Assembly: GCF_019966595.1 (NCBI RefSeq) | Contig: NZ_JAINFJ010000002.1 | Location: 579,330 to 643,329 of the forward strand | DNA length: 64,000 nt | Reading direction: 5' to 3' | From: Oricola indica | Lineage (GTDB): Bacteria; Pseudomonadota; Alphaproteobacteria; Rhizobiales; Rhizobiaceae | Shown: positions 25,129 through 35,000 of the stretch, in pieces | Layout of the letters: every line of letters starts with the position of its first letter | How positions within the stretch are numbered: the stretch's first letter is position 1 | Notes under the pieces: generated by a model | Seen by the model: the letters and a program-made list of their open reading frames with translations, nothing else | What the model was told of the DNA's origin: nothing | Databases searched by the model: none | Position numbers and translations under genes: made by a program

Positions 25129-26058
25129 TCAGAAGACTGCCGTCACCGGCGCGCCGCGCAGGAAGTCGGCCGCGCCGAGCGGCTTGCCGCCGGCCTTCTG
25201 CAGGGTAACGAGATCGACCGCGCCGTCACCGCAGGCCACCGAGAACACGCCGTCGCCGCATGTCACCTCGCCCGGCGCGCCATGGACACCGGACGCCATG
25301 CGGCTGCGCAGGATCTTGACCCGCTCGCGCTTGCCGCCGATCTCCATCTCGCACCAGGCGCCCGGAAAGGGCGACAGGCCGCGAATGTGGTTGTGCACCT
25401 GCGATGCCGGGCGGGACCAGTCGATCCGGCATTCGGCCTTGTCGATCTTCGAGGCATAGACCACACCCTCGTCGGGTTGCGGTGTCAGAGTCAGGCTTCC
25501 ACGTTCGAGCGCCGCCATGGCGCGCACCATCAGGTCCGCGCCGAGCTGCGACAGGGCGTCGTGCAACTCGCCCGCCGTCATGTCCGCGCCGATCGGCATG
25601 CGATCCTCCAGCGCGATGTCGCCGGTATCGAGGCCGACATCCATCTTCATGACCATCATGCCCGTCTCGGTATCGCCGGCCATGATCGCGCGCTGGATCG
25701 GCGCGGCGCCGCGCCAGCGCGGCAGCAGCGAGGCATGGCCGTTGTAGCAGCCGAGCCGTGGAGCCTCGAGGATCGGTTCCGGCAGCAGCAGGCCATAGGC
25801 GACCACCACGGCGGCATCGGCATCGAGCGCGCGAAAGGTCTCTTGCTCCTCCGGCGATTTCAGGCTTTTCGGCGTATGCACGGGGATCGCCAGCGCTTCG
25901 GCCTGGCGATGGACGGGCGACTTCGTCAATTCGAGCCCGCGCCGGCCGGCGGGACGCGGCGGCTGCGTGTAGCAGGCGACGACTTCGTGACCATGCGCGG
26001 CGAGCGCCGTCAGCGTCGGGACGGAAAATTCCGGTGTCCCCATGAATATCAGCCGCAC
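25129..26058 (-). CDS. fmt: Methionyl-tRNA formyltransferase
   Basis: 309 aa from a GTG at 26058, chosen because GGGGAGAA lies 6 bp upstream and the protein then begins [15 protein letters not shown], as in the family. It formylates initiator Met-tRNA. The catalytic region is [20 protein letters not shown], followed by DVGLDTGDI and the C-terminal anticodon-side domain ([18 protein letters not shown]). It lies between def and truA on the same strand. Confidence 0.96.
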   Translation of the reverse strand: MRLIFMGTPEFSVPTLTALAAHGHEVVACYTQPPRPAGRRGLELTKSPVHRQAEALAIPVHTPKSLKSPEEQETFRALDADAAVVVAYGLLLPEPILEAPRLGCYNGHASLLPRWRGAAPIQRAIMAGDTETGMMVMKMDVGLDTGDIALEDRMPIGADMTAGELHDALSQLGADLMVRAMAALERGSLTLTPQPDEGVVYASKIDKAECRIDWSRPASQVHNHIRGLSPFPGAWCEMEIGGKRERVKILRSRMASGVHGAPGEVTCGDGVFSVACGDGAVDLVTLQKAGGKPLGAADFLRGAPVTAVF

Positions 26059-26208
26059 GGTCACTTCTCCCCTGGATTCGCTGCGTCGTGTAAAATTCCA
26101 GCTTTCGCACAAAGGCGATCTTAAGCGGAATTGCAAATACGGAATTAACCCGAATGCTTCACAAGACACAGTCACAAAACGGCGCGCCCCGGTTCTGGAA
26201 ATCGCGCC

Positions 26209-26451
26209 GTGAAGCGGATCGAACTGAACAGGAAATCGGCCCTCAAAGTGCAAGCGGATCACATCAAAAACGCCCGATCGACGCGCCAGGGGCAAGGGAA
26301 ACGCCAGGGCAAGCGCCCGCCGCTCGGCGAACGCATCATCGTCTGGCTATCCTATTACACGATGGTTTTCGCCGCGATCGTCATGCACACGCCCGACGCC
26401 GCCGCGGCAGCCCTGCGCCATATCGGCGATCTCGCCGCGCAGATCATGTAA
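26209..26451 (+). CDS. Small membrane protein, uncharacterised
   Basis: About 80 aa from a GTG at 26209. A strongly basic N-terminus (many [16 protein letters not shown]) is followed by one membrane helix ([19 protein letters not shown]) and an alanine-rich tail. It is antisense to neither fmt nor def and fills the gap between them, converging on def with a 6-bp gap. No clear ribosome binding site is visible, so the start is uncertain. Confidence 0.5.
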   Translation: MKRIELNRKSALKVQADHIKNARSTRQGQGKRQGKRPPLGERIIVWLSYYTMVFAAIVMHTPDAAAAALRHIGDLAAQIM

Positions 26452-26457
26452 GGCAGC

Positions 26458-26982
26458 CTAAAGCCGCGTCGAACCGCGCTGTTTCGCCAGTTTGGTGAAC
26501 TTCTTGACCACCATGTCGCGCTTGAGCTTGGAGATGTGGTCGATGAACAAAACACCGTTCAGGTGATCGATCTCGTGCTGCACGCAGGTTGCGAGCATGC
26601 CATCGGCGGAAAGGGTCTGTTCCTTGCCATCGCGGTCCAGATATTTGACGGTCACGGCAGCCGGCCGCTCGACCTCGGCATAATAGTCCGGGATCGACAG
26701 GCAGCCTTCCTCATAGGTCGATACGTCGTCACCGGTCGCGACGATCTGCGGATTGACGAGCACGAAGGGCTGCTTCTCCCCGTCTTCCTTGGCGACGTCC
26801 ATGACCAGCATGCGAAGCGGTTCACCGACCTGGACGGCCGCGAGCCCGATGCCCGGCGCGTCATACATCGTTTCGAGCATGTCGTCGGCGAGACGGCGGA
26901 GGTCGTCATCCACGCGCTCGACGGTTTTCGACGGCTGGCGCAGGATCGGATCGGGAAGGAGAACGAGCGGTTTGATCGACAT
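26458..26982 (-). CDS. def: Peptide deformylase
   Basis: 174 aa. A metal-dependent enzyme that removes the N-formyl group from nascent proteins. All three motifs are present: [10 protein letters not shown] (about 44-53), EEGCLS with the ligand Cys94, and HEIDHL with His136/Glu137/His140. It is divergent from rmuC and upstream of fmt on the same strand, the usual def-fmt-truA order, although 400 bp separate def and fmt here. Confidence 0.97.
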   Translation of the reverse strand: MSIKPLVLLPDPILRQPSKTVERVDDDLRRLADDMLETMYDAPGIGLAAVQVGEPLRMLVMDVAKEDGEKQPFVLVNPQIVATGDDVSTYEEGCLSIPDYYAEVERPAAVTVKYLDRDGKEQTLSADGMLATCVQHEIDHLNGVLFIDHISKLKRDMVVKKFTKLAKQRGSTRL

Positions 26983-27078
26983 AGTGGCGGACAGGTAAGC
27001 AATGGCGATGAAACCGTCAATCTCCTCTGGCCGCTTCACCGTTCTGACACGGGCGCGCGAATCGCATAAATTCGCTTC

Positions 27079-28329
27079 ATGAACACATCCTTTGATTTCT
27101 CGCAGCCCTTCCTGACGCTTGGCGGCCGTGTTTTCAGCTTCGGCGAAGCGCTGGCGGCGGCCGCCGCGGCGATCGTGCTGTTGCTGGTCGTGGCGCTCGT
27201 GCTGAGCTACCGCAACGCCCGGCGCCGCGCCGACATGGAAGAGGAGAACCGCCGCCGCGCGGCGGAGGCCGATGCGCGCATGGCAGAAATCCTGAAGGCC
27301 CAGTCGGAAATGCACGGGCGCATGGCGTCGATGTCGGAAATCTTCGGATCGCGACAATCGGAACTGAATCAGGCCATCCACCAGCGCTTCGACTCCATGA
27401 CGAGCCGCATCGGCCAATCGATGACCGAACAGCAGAAGTCGACGCATGAGAACCTCTCCAAACTGCAGGAACGCCTCGCCGTGATCGACACGGCGCAGTC
27501 GAACATCCAGAAGCTGGCGACCGATGTCGTGCAGTTGCAGTCGATCCTGTCGAACAAGCAGACGCGCGGCGCGTTCGGACAGGGCCGGATGGAAACGATT
27601 ATCGCCGACGGCCTGCCGATGGACGCCTATTCCTTCCAGGCGACCCTTTCGAACGGCAACCGGCCCGACTGCATCGTCCGCATGCCCAACGACGCGCCGG
27701 ATCTCGTCATCGATGCGAAATTTCCGCTGGAAGCCTGGAACGCGATCCGCGACGCAAAGGACGCGGGACAGGCTGCGGAGGCGGCCAAGCAGTTTCGCCG
27801 CGACATGGAGGTCCACATCAAGGCGATCTCGGAGAAGTATCTGATCGCCGGCGAAACGCAGGATACGGCCTTCATGTTCGTGCCGTCCGAATCGATCTTC
27901 GCCGATATCCACGAGCACCACGAAGGGATCATCCAGCGCGCGCACCGCGCCCGCATCGTCATCGTGTCGCCGTCACTGCTGATGCTGTCGATCCAGGTCA
28001 TCCAGGCGCTGCTCAAGGATGCGCGGATGCGCGAGCAGGCGCATCTGATCCAGACCGAGGTGTTGCGGCTGATGGAGGACGTGACCCGGCTCGACGATCG
28101 GGTGCGCAAGCTGCAGACCCATTTCGGGCAGGCATCGAAGGACATCGACGACATCCTCGTCTCGTCGAGCAAGGTGACCAAACGCGGCCAGAAGATCGAG
28201 GCGCTGGAGTTCGAAAACGAGCGCCCCGCACCCGCGAAGACCGAGCCGGACGAGGAAACCGGGGCAAAATCCGCCGACAGCCGGACCGGCCAGCTGAGGC
28301 TCAGGGTCGTCGATCCGGAAGAGGACTGA
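27079..28329 (+). CDS. rmuC: DNA recombination protein RmuC
   Basis: 416 aa. A membrane helix (about 20-45) is followed by a long coiled coil (about 47-160, rich in E, R, A and Q) and the RmuC nuclease-like domain: [28 protein letters not shown] and [18 protein letters not shown]. It is thought to limit inversions and rearrangements between repeats. It is divergent from def, and its 3' end overlaps the convergent PhnD-like gene by 29 bp. Confidence 0.95.
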   Translation: MNTSFDFSQPFLTLGGRVFSFGEALAAAAAAIVLLLVVALVLSYRNARRRADMEEENRRRAAEADARMAEILKAQSEMHGRMASMSEIFGSRQSELNQAIHQRFDSMTSRIGQSMTEQQKSTHENLSKLQERLAVIDTAQSNIQKLATDVVQLQSILSNKQTRGAFGQGRMETIIADGLPMDAYSFQATLSNGNRPDCIVRMPNDAPDLVIDAKFPLEAWNAIRDAKDAGQAAEAAKQFRRDMEVHIKAISEKYLIAGETQDTAFMFVPSESIFADIHEHHEGIIQRAHRARIVIVSPSLLMLSIQVIQALLKDARMREQAHLIQTEVLRLMEDVTRLDDRVRKLQTHFGQASKDIDDILVSSSKVTKRGQKIEALEFENERPAPAKTEPDEETGAKSADSRTGQLRLRVVDPEED

Positions 28330-29056
28330 TCTCGAAGGGATCGTCGAGGATAGCCGCATCCATCGCACTCAGCACCGCGCGGCGGATGCGGGCCAGCGCC
28401 TCGTCATCGGCATCGCCCGAGGTGATCAGCGGCAGGCCCGGACGCGACGCCGTCCAGCCGGCGACGACGAGATCTCTTGCCGCCGGTTCGTGGTTCAGCG
28501 CGATCGCCCAGCTCACGCAATCGATCGCCGCGAAATCCGCCTCCCCCGACGCGACGGCGCGGATCGACGCCCTGTGCGACCCGGTCCACAGCACGTCGCC
28601 ATCGCCGGGTTCGCCGAGGTGGGACGCAGCCATGTCGCCCGCCAGCGCGACAAAGCCGGATAGCGATTCCGGCATGTTCGCGGCAAAGCGCCCCGCGACG
28701 GCCTCCGGCGCAATCAGCGCATCGGGCGTTGCGGGTGGCGATACCCCGTTTCCGGTTTCGCGCCGCACGACCGCGCTGCGATACCGCCCCCGCGTGCAAC
28801 CCGGCGCGTGATGCACGGGCGTCGCGACATAGCGGACCTTGCCTTCAAGCATGGTCACCAGCGGATAGGTGCAGGTCTCGCCGATGAGCAGGTCGGGCGA
28901 TAGCCACAGCGCCATCGGATCATCGGCACGAGACAGATCGCCGGGAGCCTGGAAACCTTCCGCGCGCAACGCATCGCGCAGCGCCAACCAGCGCGCGTCG
29001 GTTTCGGCCCGGCGCTCCGGCCAGTCATACATTGGGAGAGTGGCGACAAGGATCAT
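28301..29056 (-). CDS. PhnD-like phosphate/phosphonate substrate-binding domain protein, no signal peptide
   Basis: 251 aa with the type-2 periplasmic-binding fold: LPMYDWPERRAETDARWLAL, then LWLSPDLLIGETCTYPL and AIDCVSWAIALNHEPAARDL. No signal peptide or lipobox is visible; the protein starts directly at the first beta strand (MILVATLPMYDW). No permease or ATPase gene lies nearby, so it is an orphan and may be a cytoplasmic binding protein. It overlaps the end of rmuC by 29 bp. Confidence 0.8.
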   Translation of the reverse strand: MILVATLPMYDWPERRAETDARWLALRDALRAEGFQAPGDLSRADDPMALWLSPDLLIGETCTYPLVTMLEGKVRYVATPVHHAPGCTRGRYRSAVVRRETGNGVSPPATPDALIAPEAVAGRFAANMPESLSGFVALAGDMAASHLGEPGDGDVLWTGSHRASIRAVASGEADFAAIDCVSWAIALNHEPAARDLVVAGWTASRPGLPLITSGDADDEALARIRRAVLSAMDAAILDDPFEISPLPDRRP

Positions 29057-29094
29057 GACTTACTGCCAGGCCCTCAAGCCTATCGGGCCCACCA

Positions 29095-30099
29095 TCAGTC
29101 GCGATCGGCCTTGGCGGGCACGGCACTGTTGCAGCCGATCTGCGGGCCAGTGGGCGCGCCGACAGGATGGAAGCTACCGCCGGGTATCAAGACCGCTTGC
29201 GCGCCCGTGCGCAATGCCGGGTGAACGACAGGCTCCTTGGCGCGGAACGCGAAGGCGCGGAAAATAGCCCGGTAATCGGAAAAGACGTAGCCGCCATTGC
29301 GCGCATGCCACGCATCGCGCTGGGCGCGGTAGAGGCCCGGCAATTCGTACCAGGCCGCACGGGGGCGCTTGTGGTGGACGAGGTGGAGATTGTTGTTGAG
29401 GAAGAGAAGGCCCAGGATCCCGCCCCGCTCCACGATCACGGTACGTCCGTCCGGATCGGCTTCCCACTGGTGTTCGCAAAAGGTGCGGATCGCGATGATC
29501 GACAGACCCGGATAGGCGATTGCGAACAGGTAGACCAGCGGGTGGATACCCATCACGCCGATGACAAGAACGGCGAGAACCGCAAGGCCGGCAAGGTGGT
29601 TCAACCAGGCCCTGCGCACGCCGCGTTCACCGCGCAGCAGCCGCCCGGGTTCCGTTGCGGCGAAACTGGCGATCATCAGGCCCGGGCCGATGACGAGGCG
29701 CCCGGCAAGCGAATTGTTGAGCGACAACAGAAAACGGAGAGGCGCCGCCAGACGTCCCCAATCCCCCGCCGCGCGATACCAGCTTTCCGGGTCGTCATAG
29801 GGGTCGGTCAGGCGCTCGTCATTATGGTGGGCGAGATGCATCTGCCGGAAACGCCGATAGGGATAGAAGACACCGAGCGGCAGGGCGACCAGCAACTCGT
29901 TGATTGCGGCGCTGCGCGTCGGATGGCCGTGAAGCGCCTCGTGCTGCAAGGAAGAATGGAGCGCCGTGGCCACCGCCATCAAACCGATCGCGGCGAGCGG
30001 ATAGACCGGCCAGATCACAAGGCCACTGACAAACCACAGGCCATAGCAGGCCAACAGCATGGCCATGGTCGGCCATTCCAAGCATTTCAATAATCTCAT
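29095..30099 (-). CDS. Membrane fatty acid desaturase
   Basis: 334 aa with four or five membrane helices. The histidine boxes of the di-iron desaturase family are present: LQHEALHGHP (about 51-60), MHLAHHND (near 87) and LHLVHHKRP (near 239), plus FCEHQW near 208. It should introduce double bonds into acyl chains; the position and substrate class cannot be told. The ATG at 30099 follows AGGGGAAAAAC. It is divergent from an XRE regulator gene that may control it. Confidence 0.88.
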   Translation of the reverse strand: MRLLKCLEWPTMAMLLACYGLWFVSGLVIWPVYPLAAIGLMAVATALHSSLQHEALHGHPTRSAAINELLVALPLGVFYPYRRFRQMHLAHHNDERLTDPYDDPESWYRAAGDWGRLAAPLRFLLSLNNSLAGRLVIGPGLMIASFAATEPGRLLRGERGVRRAWLNHLAGLAVLAVLVIGVMGIHPLVYLFAIAYPGLSIIAIRTFCEHQWEADPDGRTVIVERGGILGLLFLNNNLHLVHHKRPRAAWYELPGLYRAQRDAWHARNGGYVFSDYRAIFRAFAFRAKEPVVHPALRTGAQAVLIPGGSFHPVGAPTGPQIGCNSAVPAKADRD

Positions 30100-30233
30100 G
30101 TTTTTCCCCTATCGAGATCAACATGCCTCCTGACAAATGCAGGCGAAACGAGTCATTGGTGAAATTCTATTGATTTTGCTTCACATCTTTTGCATCTGTT
30201 TCCTGAAATCAACATTTTGACAGCAAACACAAC
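30100..30233. promoter_or_regulatory. AT-rich divergent promoter region, desaturase/XRE
   Basis: A 134-bp region much richer in A+T than its surroundings (for example around 30160-30215). It should contain both promoters and the operator of the XRE protein, but I see no perfect palindrome. Confidence 0.4.
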
Positions 30234-31106
30234 ATGACGCCTCCCACCGACAAGCGCGACGCGTCGCGCCTCTTTCGCGACCGGCTCAAGCAATTGCTCG
30301 CGCGCTCCGGCCTCAACCGTTCCGCCTTCGCGGCCGGCATCGGCGTCGACCGGTCGGCGCTGTCGCAGCTTCTGGCGGGCGAGGTCACGCGGCTTCCGCG
30401 CGCGGAGACACTGATGCGCATCGCCGCCGTCCATGGCGTCAGCCTCGACTGGCTGCTCGGCCTCAGCCAGGCGGAGGACGTGACGGCGGCGATCAAACGG
30501 TCGCTCGAACTGGAGGAAGCGCCGGACGACCGCGACGAACCGCTGCTGGAAGCCTGGCACGCCGAGGCGGCGGGCACGAAGATCCGCTACGTGCCGACGA
30601 CCCTGCCCGACCTGCTTAGGACGGAGGCGGTGATTTCCTACGAAAGCAGCGAGAACAAGCGCACGCTGTCCTCGCGCCTCGACGAGGCCCAGGAGCGCAT
30701 CGCCTATACGCGCCGGCCGGAGACCGACATGGAAATCTGCATGCCGGTGCAGCGGCTCCACGATTTGAAAGGCGGCACCGGACTATGGACCGATCTTCCC
30801 GCGAAGGCGCGGCGCGGCCAGCTGGAACACATGGCGGCGCTGGTCGAGGAGCTTTATCCGTCGCTGAGGCTCTATCTCTATGACGGTCAGAGCCACTTTT
30901 CCGCGCCCTACACGGTGTTCGGGCCGTATCGCGTGTCGGTCTATGTCGGCGACATGTATCTCGTGCTGAACGCCAAGGACGCCGTCGGCACGATGACGCG
31001 GCATTTCGACAATTTGATCCGCGCCGCGTCCGTGCAGGCGCATGAGGTGGCCGGCTGGCTGCGCGCGCTTGCGAGCGGGACCCAGGATCCTTCAGGTCTG
31101 GACTGA
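30234..31106 (+). CDS. XRE-family transcriptional regulator with large C-terminal domain
   Basis: 290 aa. A helix-turn-helix is at residues 18-70 (NRSAFAAGIGVDRSALSQLL, then LMRIAAVHGVSLDWLLGL). The remaining 200 residues form an effector-like domain (IRYVPTTLPDLLRTEAVISY, MEICMPVQRLHDLKGGTGLW) that I do not recognise by name. It is divergent from the desaturase gene, so membrane-lipid control is a reasonable guess but not shown. Confidence 0.85.
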   Translation: MTPPTDKRDASRLFRDRLKQLLARSGLNRSAFAAGIGVDRSALSQLLAGEVTRLPRAETLMRIAAVHGVSLDWLLGLSQAEDVTAAIKRSLELEEAPDDRDEPLLEAWHAEAAGTKIRYVPTTLPDLLRTEAVISYESSENKRTLSSRLDEAQERIAYTRRPETDMEICMPVQRLHDLKGGTGLWTDLPAKARRGQLEHMAALVEELYPSLRLYLYDGQSHFSAPYTVFGPYRVSVYVGDMYLVLNAKDAVGTMTRHFDNLIRAASVQAHEVAGWLRALASGTQDPSGLD

Positions 31107-31183
31107 AATATCTGCATCGCAATGCGCGTTCGAGCCAAGGGCGAGAGGCAGCGCAGTGTTATTCTGTTGAAACCTGAAAGGCT

Positions 31184-32404
31184 CTAGCGGATCGCGGAGA
31201 TCAGTGCGTTGGAGGGCCAGCAGGTCGGCGTCCGGCCGTTCTTTTCCTGCCAGTCGCCGATCGACCGGCGGGTCTTGAAACCCGGAAGGCCGTCGGCGCC
31301 ACCGACATCGTAGCCCTTGCCTTCGAGAGCCCGCTGCATCTTCGCGATATCGGAACGGAGCATGGAATCGGTGCGGTCCCACCCGGCGGAGAAGCGGCTG
31401 TCGCCCCACTGGATACGGTCGCCGGCATGGCCGACGAACAGCGCGTAGAGATCGCTCTCGTTATATTCCTTGATCACGTAGAAATTCGGCGTCGCGATGA
31501 AGGCCGGGCCATGGCGGCCGGCCGGCATCAGCAGAAACCCCTCGGCGCGCGCCTCATGCTCCGGAAACGGCTTGCCGGAAACACGCCGGATGCCGAGTTT
31601 CGCCCAATCGGATATGCGCTTGCCGCGGTCAGGCCCTTCGAGCGCGCAGGAAACCGAGGCCGGCACGGTGACCTCGAAGCCCCAGTCGCGCCCCGGAACC
31701 CAGCCCGACGCTTTCAGATAGGCGGCGATGGACGCCAGAGTGTCCGGCACCGAGTTCCAGATGTCGGGATGGCCATTGCCGTCGAAATCGACGGCATATT
31801 GCAGATAGGACGAGGGCAGGAATTGTGGCTGGCCCATCGCGCCCGCCCATGAAGAGCGCATCGCGGAGGGCGAAGCGTGGCCCAGTTGCACGATCACCAG
31901 CGCATTGATCAGCTCGCGCCGGAACAGTTCCGGGCGGGTGGACATGAAGGCCTTGGTGCCCAGCACCTGGAAGGCGTCATGCGGAATATCGACGCGCCCG
32001 AAGCCGGATTCGCGTCCCCAGATCGCCAGGAGGATGCGCGCCGGCACGCCGTAAGTCTTCTCGATCGAGGCGAGCGTTGAGGCATATTTGCGCGCGAGAC
32101 TGCGGCCTGTCGCGGTGATGTAGCCGATGTTGCGCTCGTTGAAATACTTCGCCGGCGCGGAGAACTCCGCCTGTCGCATCCGGCGCGGCGGCTCTTTCGC
32201 GCCCGGCGTGACGAGACCGGGAATGTCCGTGTTCAGGCGCTTGGCGCCCATCGCGCCGTCGAAGGTCTTGCGCGAAACGCCGGCCAGCTTCGCCTGCGGC
32301 CAGATTGTCCCTTCCAGGAAGGCTTCATATTGCGCCTGCAGCGATTGCGTGGCGGCGGGCGCGGCGAAAAGCAGCGCGAGGAGAAGGACGGCGAAACGGA
32401 ACAT
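31184..32404 (-). CDS. Lytic murein transglycosylase, MltB type with PG-binding tail
   Basis: 406 aa from the ATG at 32404. A signal peptide (about 1-19, ending AAPAAT) is followed by an SLT_2/MltB domain with catalytic Glu132 in IWGRESGFGR, plus SSWAGAMGQPQFLPSSYLQY and DFDGNGHPDIWNS. A peptidoglycan-binding domain (about 350-406) has MQRALEGKGYDVGGADGLPG. It cleaves glycan strands in the periplasm with formation of anhydro-muramyl ends. It starts 8 bp after the small upstream gene. Confidence 0.94.
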   Translation of the reverse strand: MFRFAVLLLALLFAAPAATQSLQAQYEAFLEGTIWPQAKLAGVSRKTFDGAMGAKRLNTDIPGLVTPGAKEPPRRMRQAEFSAPAKYFNERNIGYITATGRSLARKYASTLASIEKTYGVPARILLAIWGRESGFGRVDIPHDAFQVLGTKAFMSTRPELFRRELINALVIVQLGHASPSAMRSSWAGAMGQPQFLPSSYLQYAVDFDGNGHPDIWNSVPDTLASIAAYLKASGWVPGRDWGFEVTVPASVSCALEGPDRGKRISDWAKLGIRRVSGKPFPEHEARAEGFLLMPAGRHGPAFIATPNFYVIKEYNESDLYALFVGHAGDRIQWGDSRFSAGWDRTDSMLRSDIAKMQRALEGKGYDVGGADGLPGFKTRRSIGDWQEKNGRTPTCWPSNALISAIR

Positions 32405-32412
32405 GCGGTCCG

Positions 32413-32643
32413 TCAGCCGTCGTTGGCGGAATTGAGGTCTTCCGGCTTGACGCCCGCGACCGCGTCGGGGTCGCGCATGTGACCCTGCGCCTGCAGCCAT
32501 TCGCGCACGATCTGCCGGATCGCCTCGTCACGGGATCGCGTCTCGGCCTGTGCCGCGACGAACGCGTCCAGCCCGTTCAGCACATCGCGCGGCAGCACCG
32601 TGCACACTTGTTCGGTTTCTGCGGAATGGTCGCTTGAAGACAT
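32413..32643 (-). CDS. Small ribbon-helix-helix-like protein
   Basis: 76 aa. The segment EQVCTVLPRDVLNGLDAFVA followed by SRDEAIRQIVREWLQAQG has the beta-helix-helix pattern of RHH (MetJ/Arc) DNA-binding proteins. It is encoded 8 bp before mltB and probably cotranscribed. There is no partner toxin gene, so a toxin-antitoxin role is unlikely. The target is unknown. Confidence 0.65.
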   Translation of the reverse strand: MSSSDHSAETEQVCTVLPRDVLNGLDAFVAAQAETRSRDEAIRQIVREWLQAQGHMRDPDAVAGVKPEDLNSANDG

Positions 32644-32728
32644 TGATTTTCCCTCTGGCCTGACGAGAACTTATGCAATGCAATTGTGGCAGGCAATGCG
32701 ATTTCCCCTGCGGAAGAGGGTTCGCGCC

Positions 32729-33337
32729 TCAGAAATTCGTGCGCGAGCGCAGCGCCGCCGACAATGTGCCCTCGTCGAGATAATCGAGTTCGCCGCCGAC
32801 CGGTACGCCATGGGCGAGCCGGGTCACCTTGACCTCGAAACCGGAAAGCTGGTCGGTGATGTAGTGGGCGGTCGTCTGGCCCTCGACCGTGGCGTTGACC
32901 GCAAGAATCAATTCGCTCACGCCGCCCCCGGCAATACGATCGACCAGTTTCTTGATGTTGAGATCGTCCGGGCCGATCCCGTCGAGCGGCGACAGCGTGC
33001 CGCCGAGGACATGATATTTCGCGTTCATCGCGCCGGCGCGCTCCAGCGCCCAGAGGTCCGAGACATCCTCGACGACGATCAGCGTCGTGTCGTCGCGGCG
33101 CGGGTCGGTGCAGATCGAGCAGGGATCGACCGTGTCGACATTGCCGCAGACCGAGCATTCCGTGACCTTGTCGACCGCCTCGGCAAGCGCGGCGGCGAGC
33201 GGACCCATCAACTGGTCTTTCTTCTTGATCATGTGCAGCGCCGCACGGCGCGCCGAGCGGGGTCCAAGCCCCGGCACCTTGGCCAGAAGCTGGATCAGTT
33301 TCTCGATTTCCGGACCGGCGATTCGCTTGGTGGACAT
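32729..33337 (-). CDS. recR: Recombination mediator RecR
   Basis: 202 aa, normal length. It acts with RecO/RecF to load RecA on gaps. Helix-hairpin-helix [15 protein letters not shown] (22-36), Zn finger [16 protein letters not shown] (Cys61/64/73/76), Toprim start [14 protein letters not shown] and the Walker-like end [18 protein letters not shown]. The gene normally follows ybaB and dnaX directly; here 2.6 kb separates it from ybaB. Confidence 0.97.
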   Translation of the reverse strand: MSTKRIAGPEIEKLIQLLAKVPGLGPRSARRAALHMIKKKDQLMGPLAAALAEAVDKVTECSVCGNVDTVDPCSICTDPRRDDTTLIVVEDVSDLWALERAGAMNAKYHVLGGTLSPLDGIGPDDLNIKKLVDRIAGGGVSELILAVNATVEGQTTAHYITDQLSGFEVKVTRLAHGVPVGGELDYLDEGTLSAALRSRTNF

Positions 33338-33428
33338 GTACCCGGATTTAGCCCAGCACCGCAGAATTTGATAGCGGGCATGAAAACGCATATGGCTGCA
33401 TCCGACGTTTCTGCGGCGACGATTTACG

Positions 33429-33935
33429 ATGACCCAATCTCCCCTGCTGCTGCGCACGGCGCGGCCGGACGATCTGGACCGGCTGTCAGCGCTGATCGCC
33501 CGGTCCTACGCCACGCTCTACGCCGGCTGGTATGACCCGGAGGTGCTGGCTGAGGCGCTCCCGCTCATAAGCGTCGCCAATCCGCGCTTGCTCGAAAGCG
33601 GCACCTATTTTGTCGTCGAGGAAAATGAGGACTTGATCGGTTGCGGCGGCTGGAGCACGGCCGCTCCGGGCAACCGCCCGAACATTCCCGGCACCGGTCA
33701 CATCCGGCATGTCGCCGTTCATCCCGATTATTTGCGCAAGGGCGTCGCGAGCCTGATCTTGCGCCGAGTCTTCGAAACGGCGCGGTCAGCCGGGCTGCAA
33801 CGTTTCGAATGCCTGTCGAGCCTTCAGGCGGAGGCCTTCTATTCCAAGCTCGGCTTCCGCAAGACCGGCCTTGTCGATATCCCGTTCGGCGACGTGACCT
33901 TTGCCAGCGTCGATATGGAACGCCCGCTCGACTAG
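33429..33935 (+). CDS. GNAT-family N-acetyltransferase
   Basis: 168 aa. An acetyl-CoA-binding motif A is visible in [20 protein letters not shown], with [14 protein letters not shown] as motif B. The N-terminus starts [20 protein letters not shown], as in single-domain GNATs. The substrate is unknown. It is transcribed away from recR, with the DMT exporter gene 74 bp downstream. Confidence 0.9.
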   Translation: MTQSPLLLRTARPDDLDRLSALIARSYATLYAGWYDPEVLAEALPLISVANPRLLESGTYFVVEENEDLIGCGGWSTAAPGNRPNIPGTGHIRHVAVHPDYLRKGVASLILRRVFETARSAGLQRFECLSSLQAEAFYSKLGFRKTGLVDIPFGDVTFASVDMERPLD

Positions 33936-34009
33936 GCGATGCTGCAAGAATCGGGTGGCGAACGAACCCGGCCGGAGGCAGGGTCCGCCCCGTCCCACCG
34001 GAGCCAGCC

Positions 34010-34933
34010 ATGCCACCCGTTCGCACAACCATGTCCCCCGTCGAATGGGGAATGCTCATCGCCCTGTCCTTGCTGTGGGGCGGATCGTTCTTCTTCAATG
34101 GCGTCGCGGTAAAGGAACTGCCGCCGCTGACCATCGTTTTCGCGCGCGTCGCCCTGGCGGCGGCCACGCTCCATATCGTGCTCGCCGCGACCGGACGGCG
34201 GTTGCCAGGCGGCCGGGAGGTTTGGCTCGCCTTTGCCGGGATGGGCATTCTCAACAACGCGATCCCTTTCACGCTGATCGTCTGGGGCCAGGGCCAGATC
34301 GCGTCCGGCGTCGCCTCGATCCTCAACGCCACCACCCCGCTCTTCACCGTGCTGGTGGCGCATGGCTTCACCGCCGAGGAAAAACTGACGCCGCTGCGCG
34401 GCGCGGGCGTCATCGCCGGATTTGCCGGCGTGGCGGCGATGCTCGCCGGGCCCGACCTGTCGGTCGGCGGCGCGCCGGTCGCGGCCTATGTCGCCTGTCT
34501 CGGCGCGGCGCTTTCCTATGGTTGCGCCGGGGTGTTCGGCCGCCGGTTCCGCGTTCTCGGCGTTCCGCCGCTCAGCGTGGCGACCGGGCAATTGACCATG
34601 TCGAGCCTGACGATCCTGCCGCTGATGCTGCTCGCCGACAGGCCATGGACGCTGGCGCTGCCGGGCGCGGAGACACTGCTCGCGCTGATCGGTCTCGCGA
34701 CCGTCTCCACCGCGCTGGCCTATATCCTGTTTTTCCGGATACTCGCCGGGGCCGGCGCGACGAACATCTCACTCGTCACTTTCCTGATCCCGCCCAGCGC
34801 GATCCTGCTCGGTATCCTGTTCCTCGGCGAAACGCTCGAACCGCGCCATGTCGCCGGCATGGCGCTGATCGGCCTCGGGCTGGCGCTGGTCGATGGCAGG
34901 TTGGTCCGGCGATGGAGACGCGCCGACGCCTGA
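34010..34933 (+). CDS. EamA/DMT-family transporter (exporter)
   Basis: 307 aa with ten predicted helices in two EamA repeats: LIALSLLWGGSFFFNGVAVK at the start, GQIASGVASILNATTPLFTV in the middle and FLIPPSAILLGILFLGETLE in the second repeat. The start may be the ATG at 34010 or the one at 34031 (MSPVEWG). The substrate is unknown. It may be cotranscribed with the upstream GNAT gene, a pairing seen in efflux or modification modules. Confidence 0.88.
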   Translation: MPPVRTTMSPVEWGMLIALSLLWGGSFFFNGVAVKELPPLTIVFARVALAAATLHIVLAATGRRLPGGREVWLAFAGMGILNNAIPFTLIVWGQGQIASGVASILNATTPLFTVLVAHGFTAEEKLTPLRGAGVIAGFAGVAAMLAGPDLSVGGAPVAAYVACLGAALSYGCAGVFGRRFRVLGVPPLSVATGQLTMSSLTILPLMLLADRPWTLALPGAETLLALIGLATVSTALAYILFFRILAGAGATNISLVTFLIPPSAILLGILFLGETLEPRHVAGMALIGLGLALVDGRLVRRWRRADA

Positions 34934-34942
34934 ACGGTCACG

Positions 34943-34977
34943 AAAAAGCCCCGGCCAAACGAAGGGCCGGGGCTTTC
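34943..34977. terminator. Bidirectional intrinsic terminator
   Basis: AAAGCCCCGGCC / GGCCGGGGCTTT with an 8-nt loop lies between the convergent DMT gene and the membrane gene at 35001. The minus-strand copy has the better T-run (TTTTT). Confidence 0.9.
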
Positions 34978-35000
34978 TCATCAATCATCGAACGAAAGGG

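Noticed and set aside
32413-32643. RHH-like protein as an antitoxin
   Set aside because: No toxin gene adjoins it; the neighbour is mltB.
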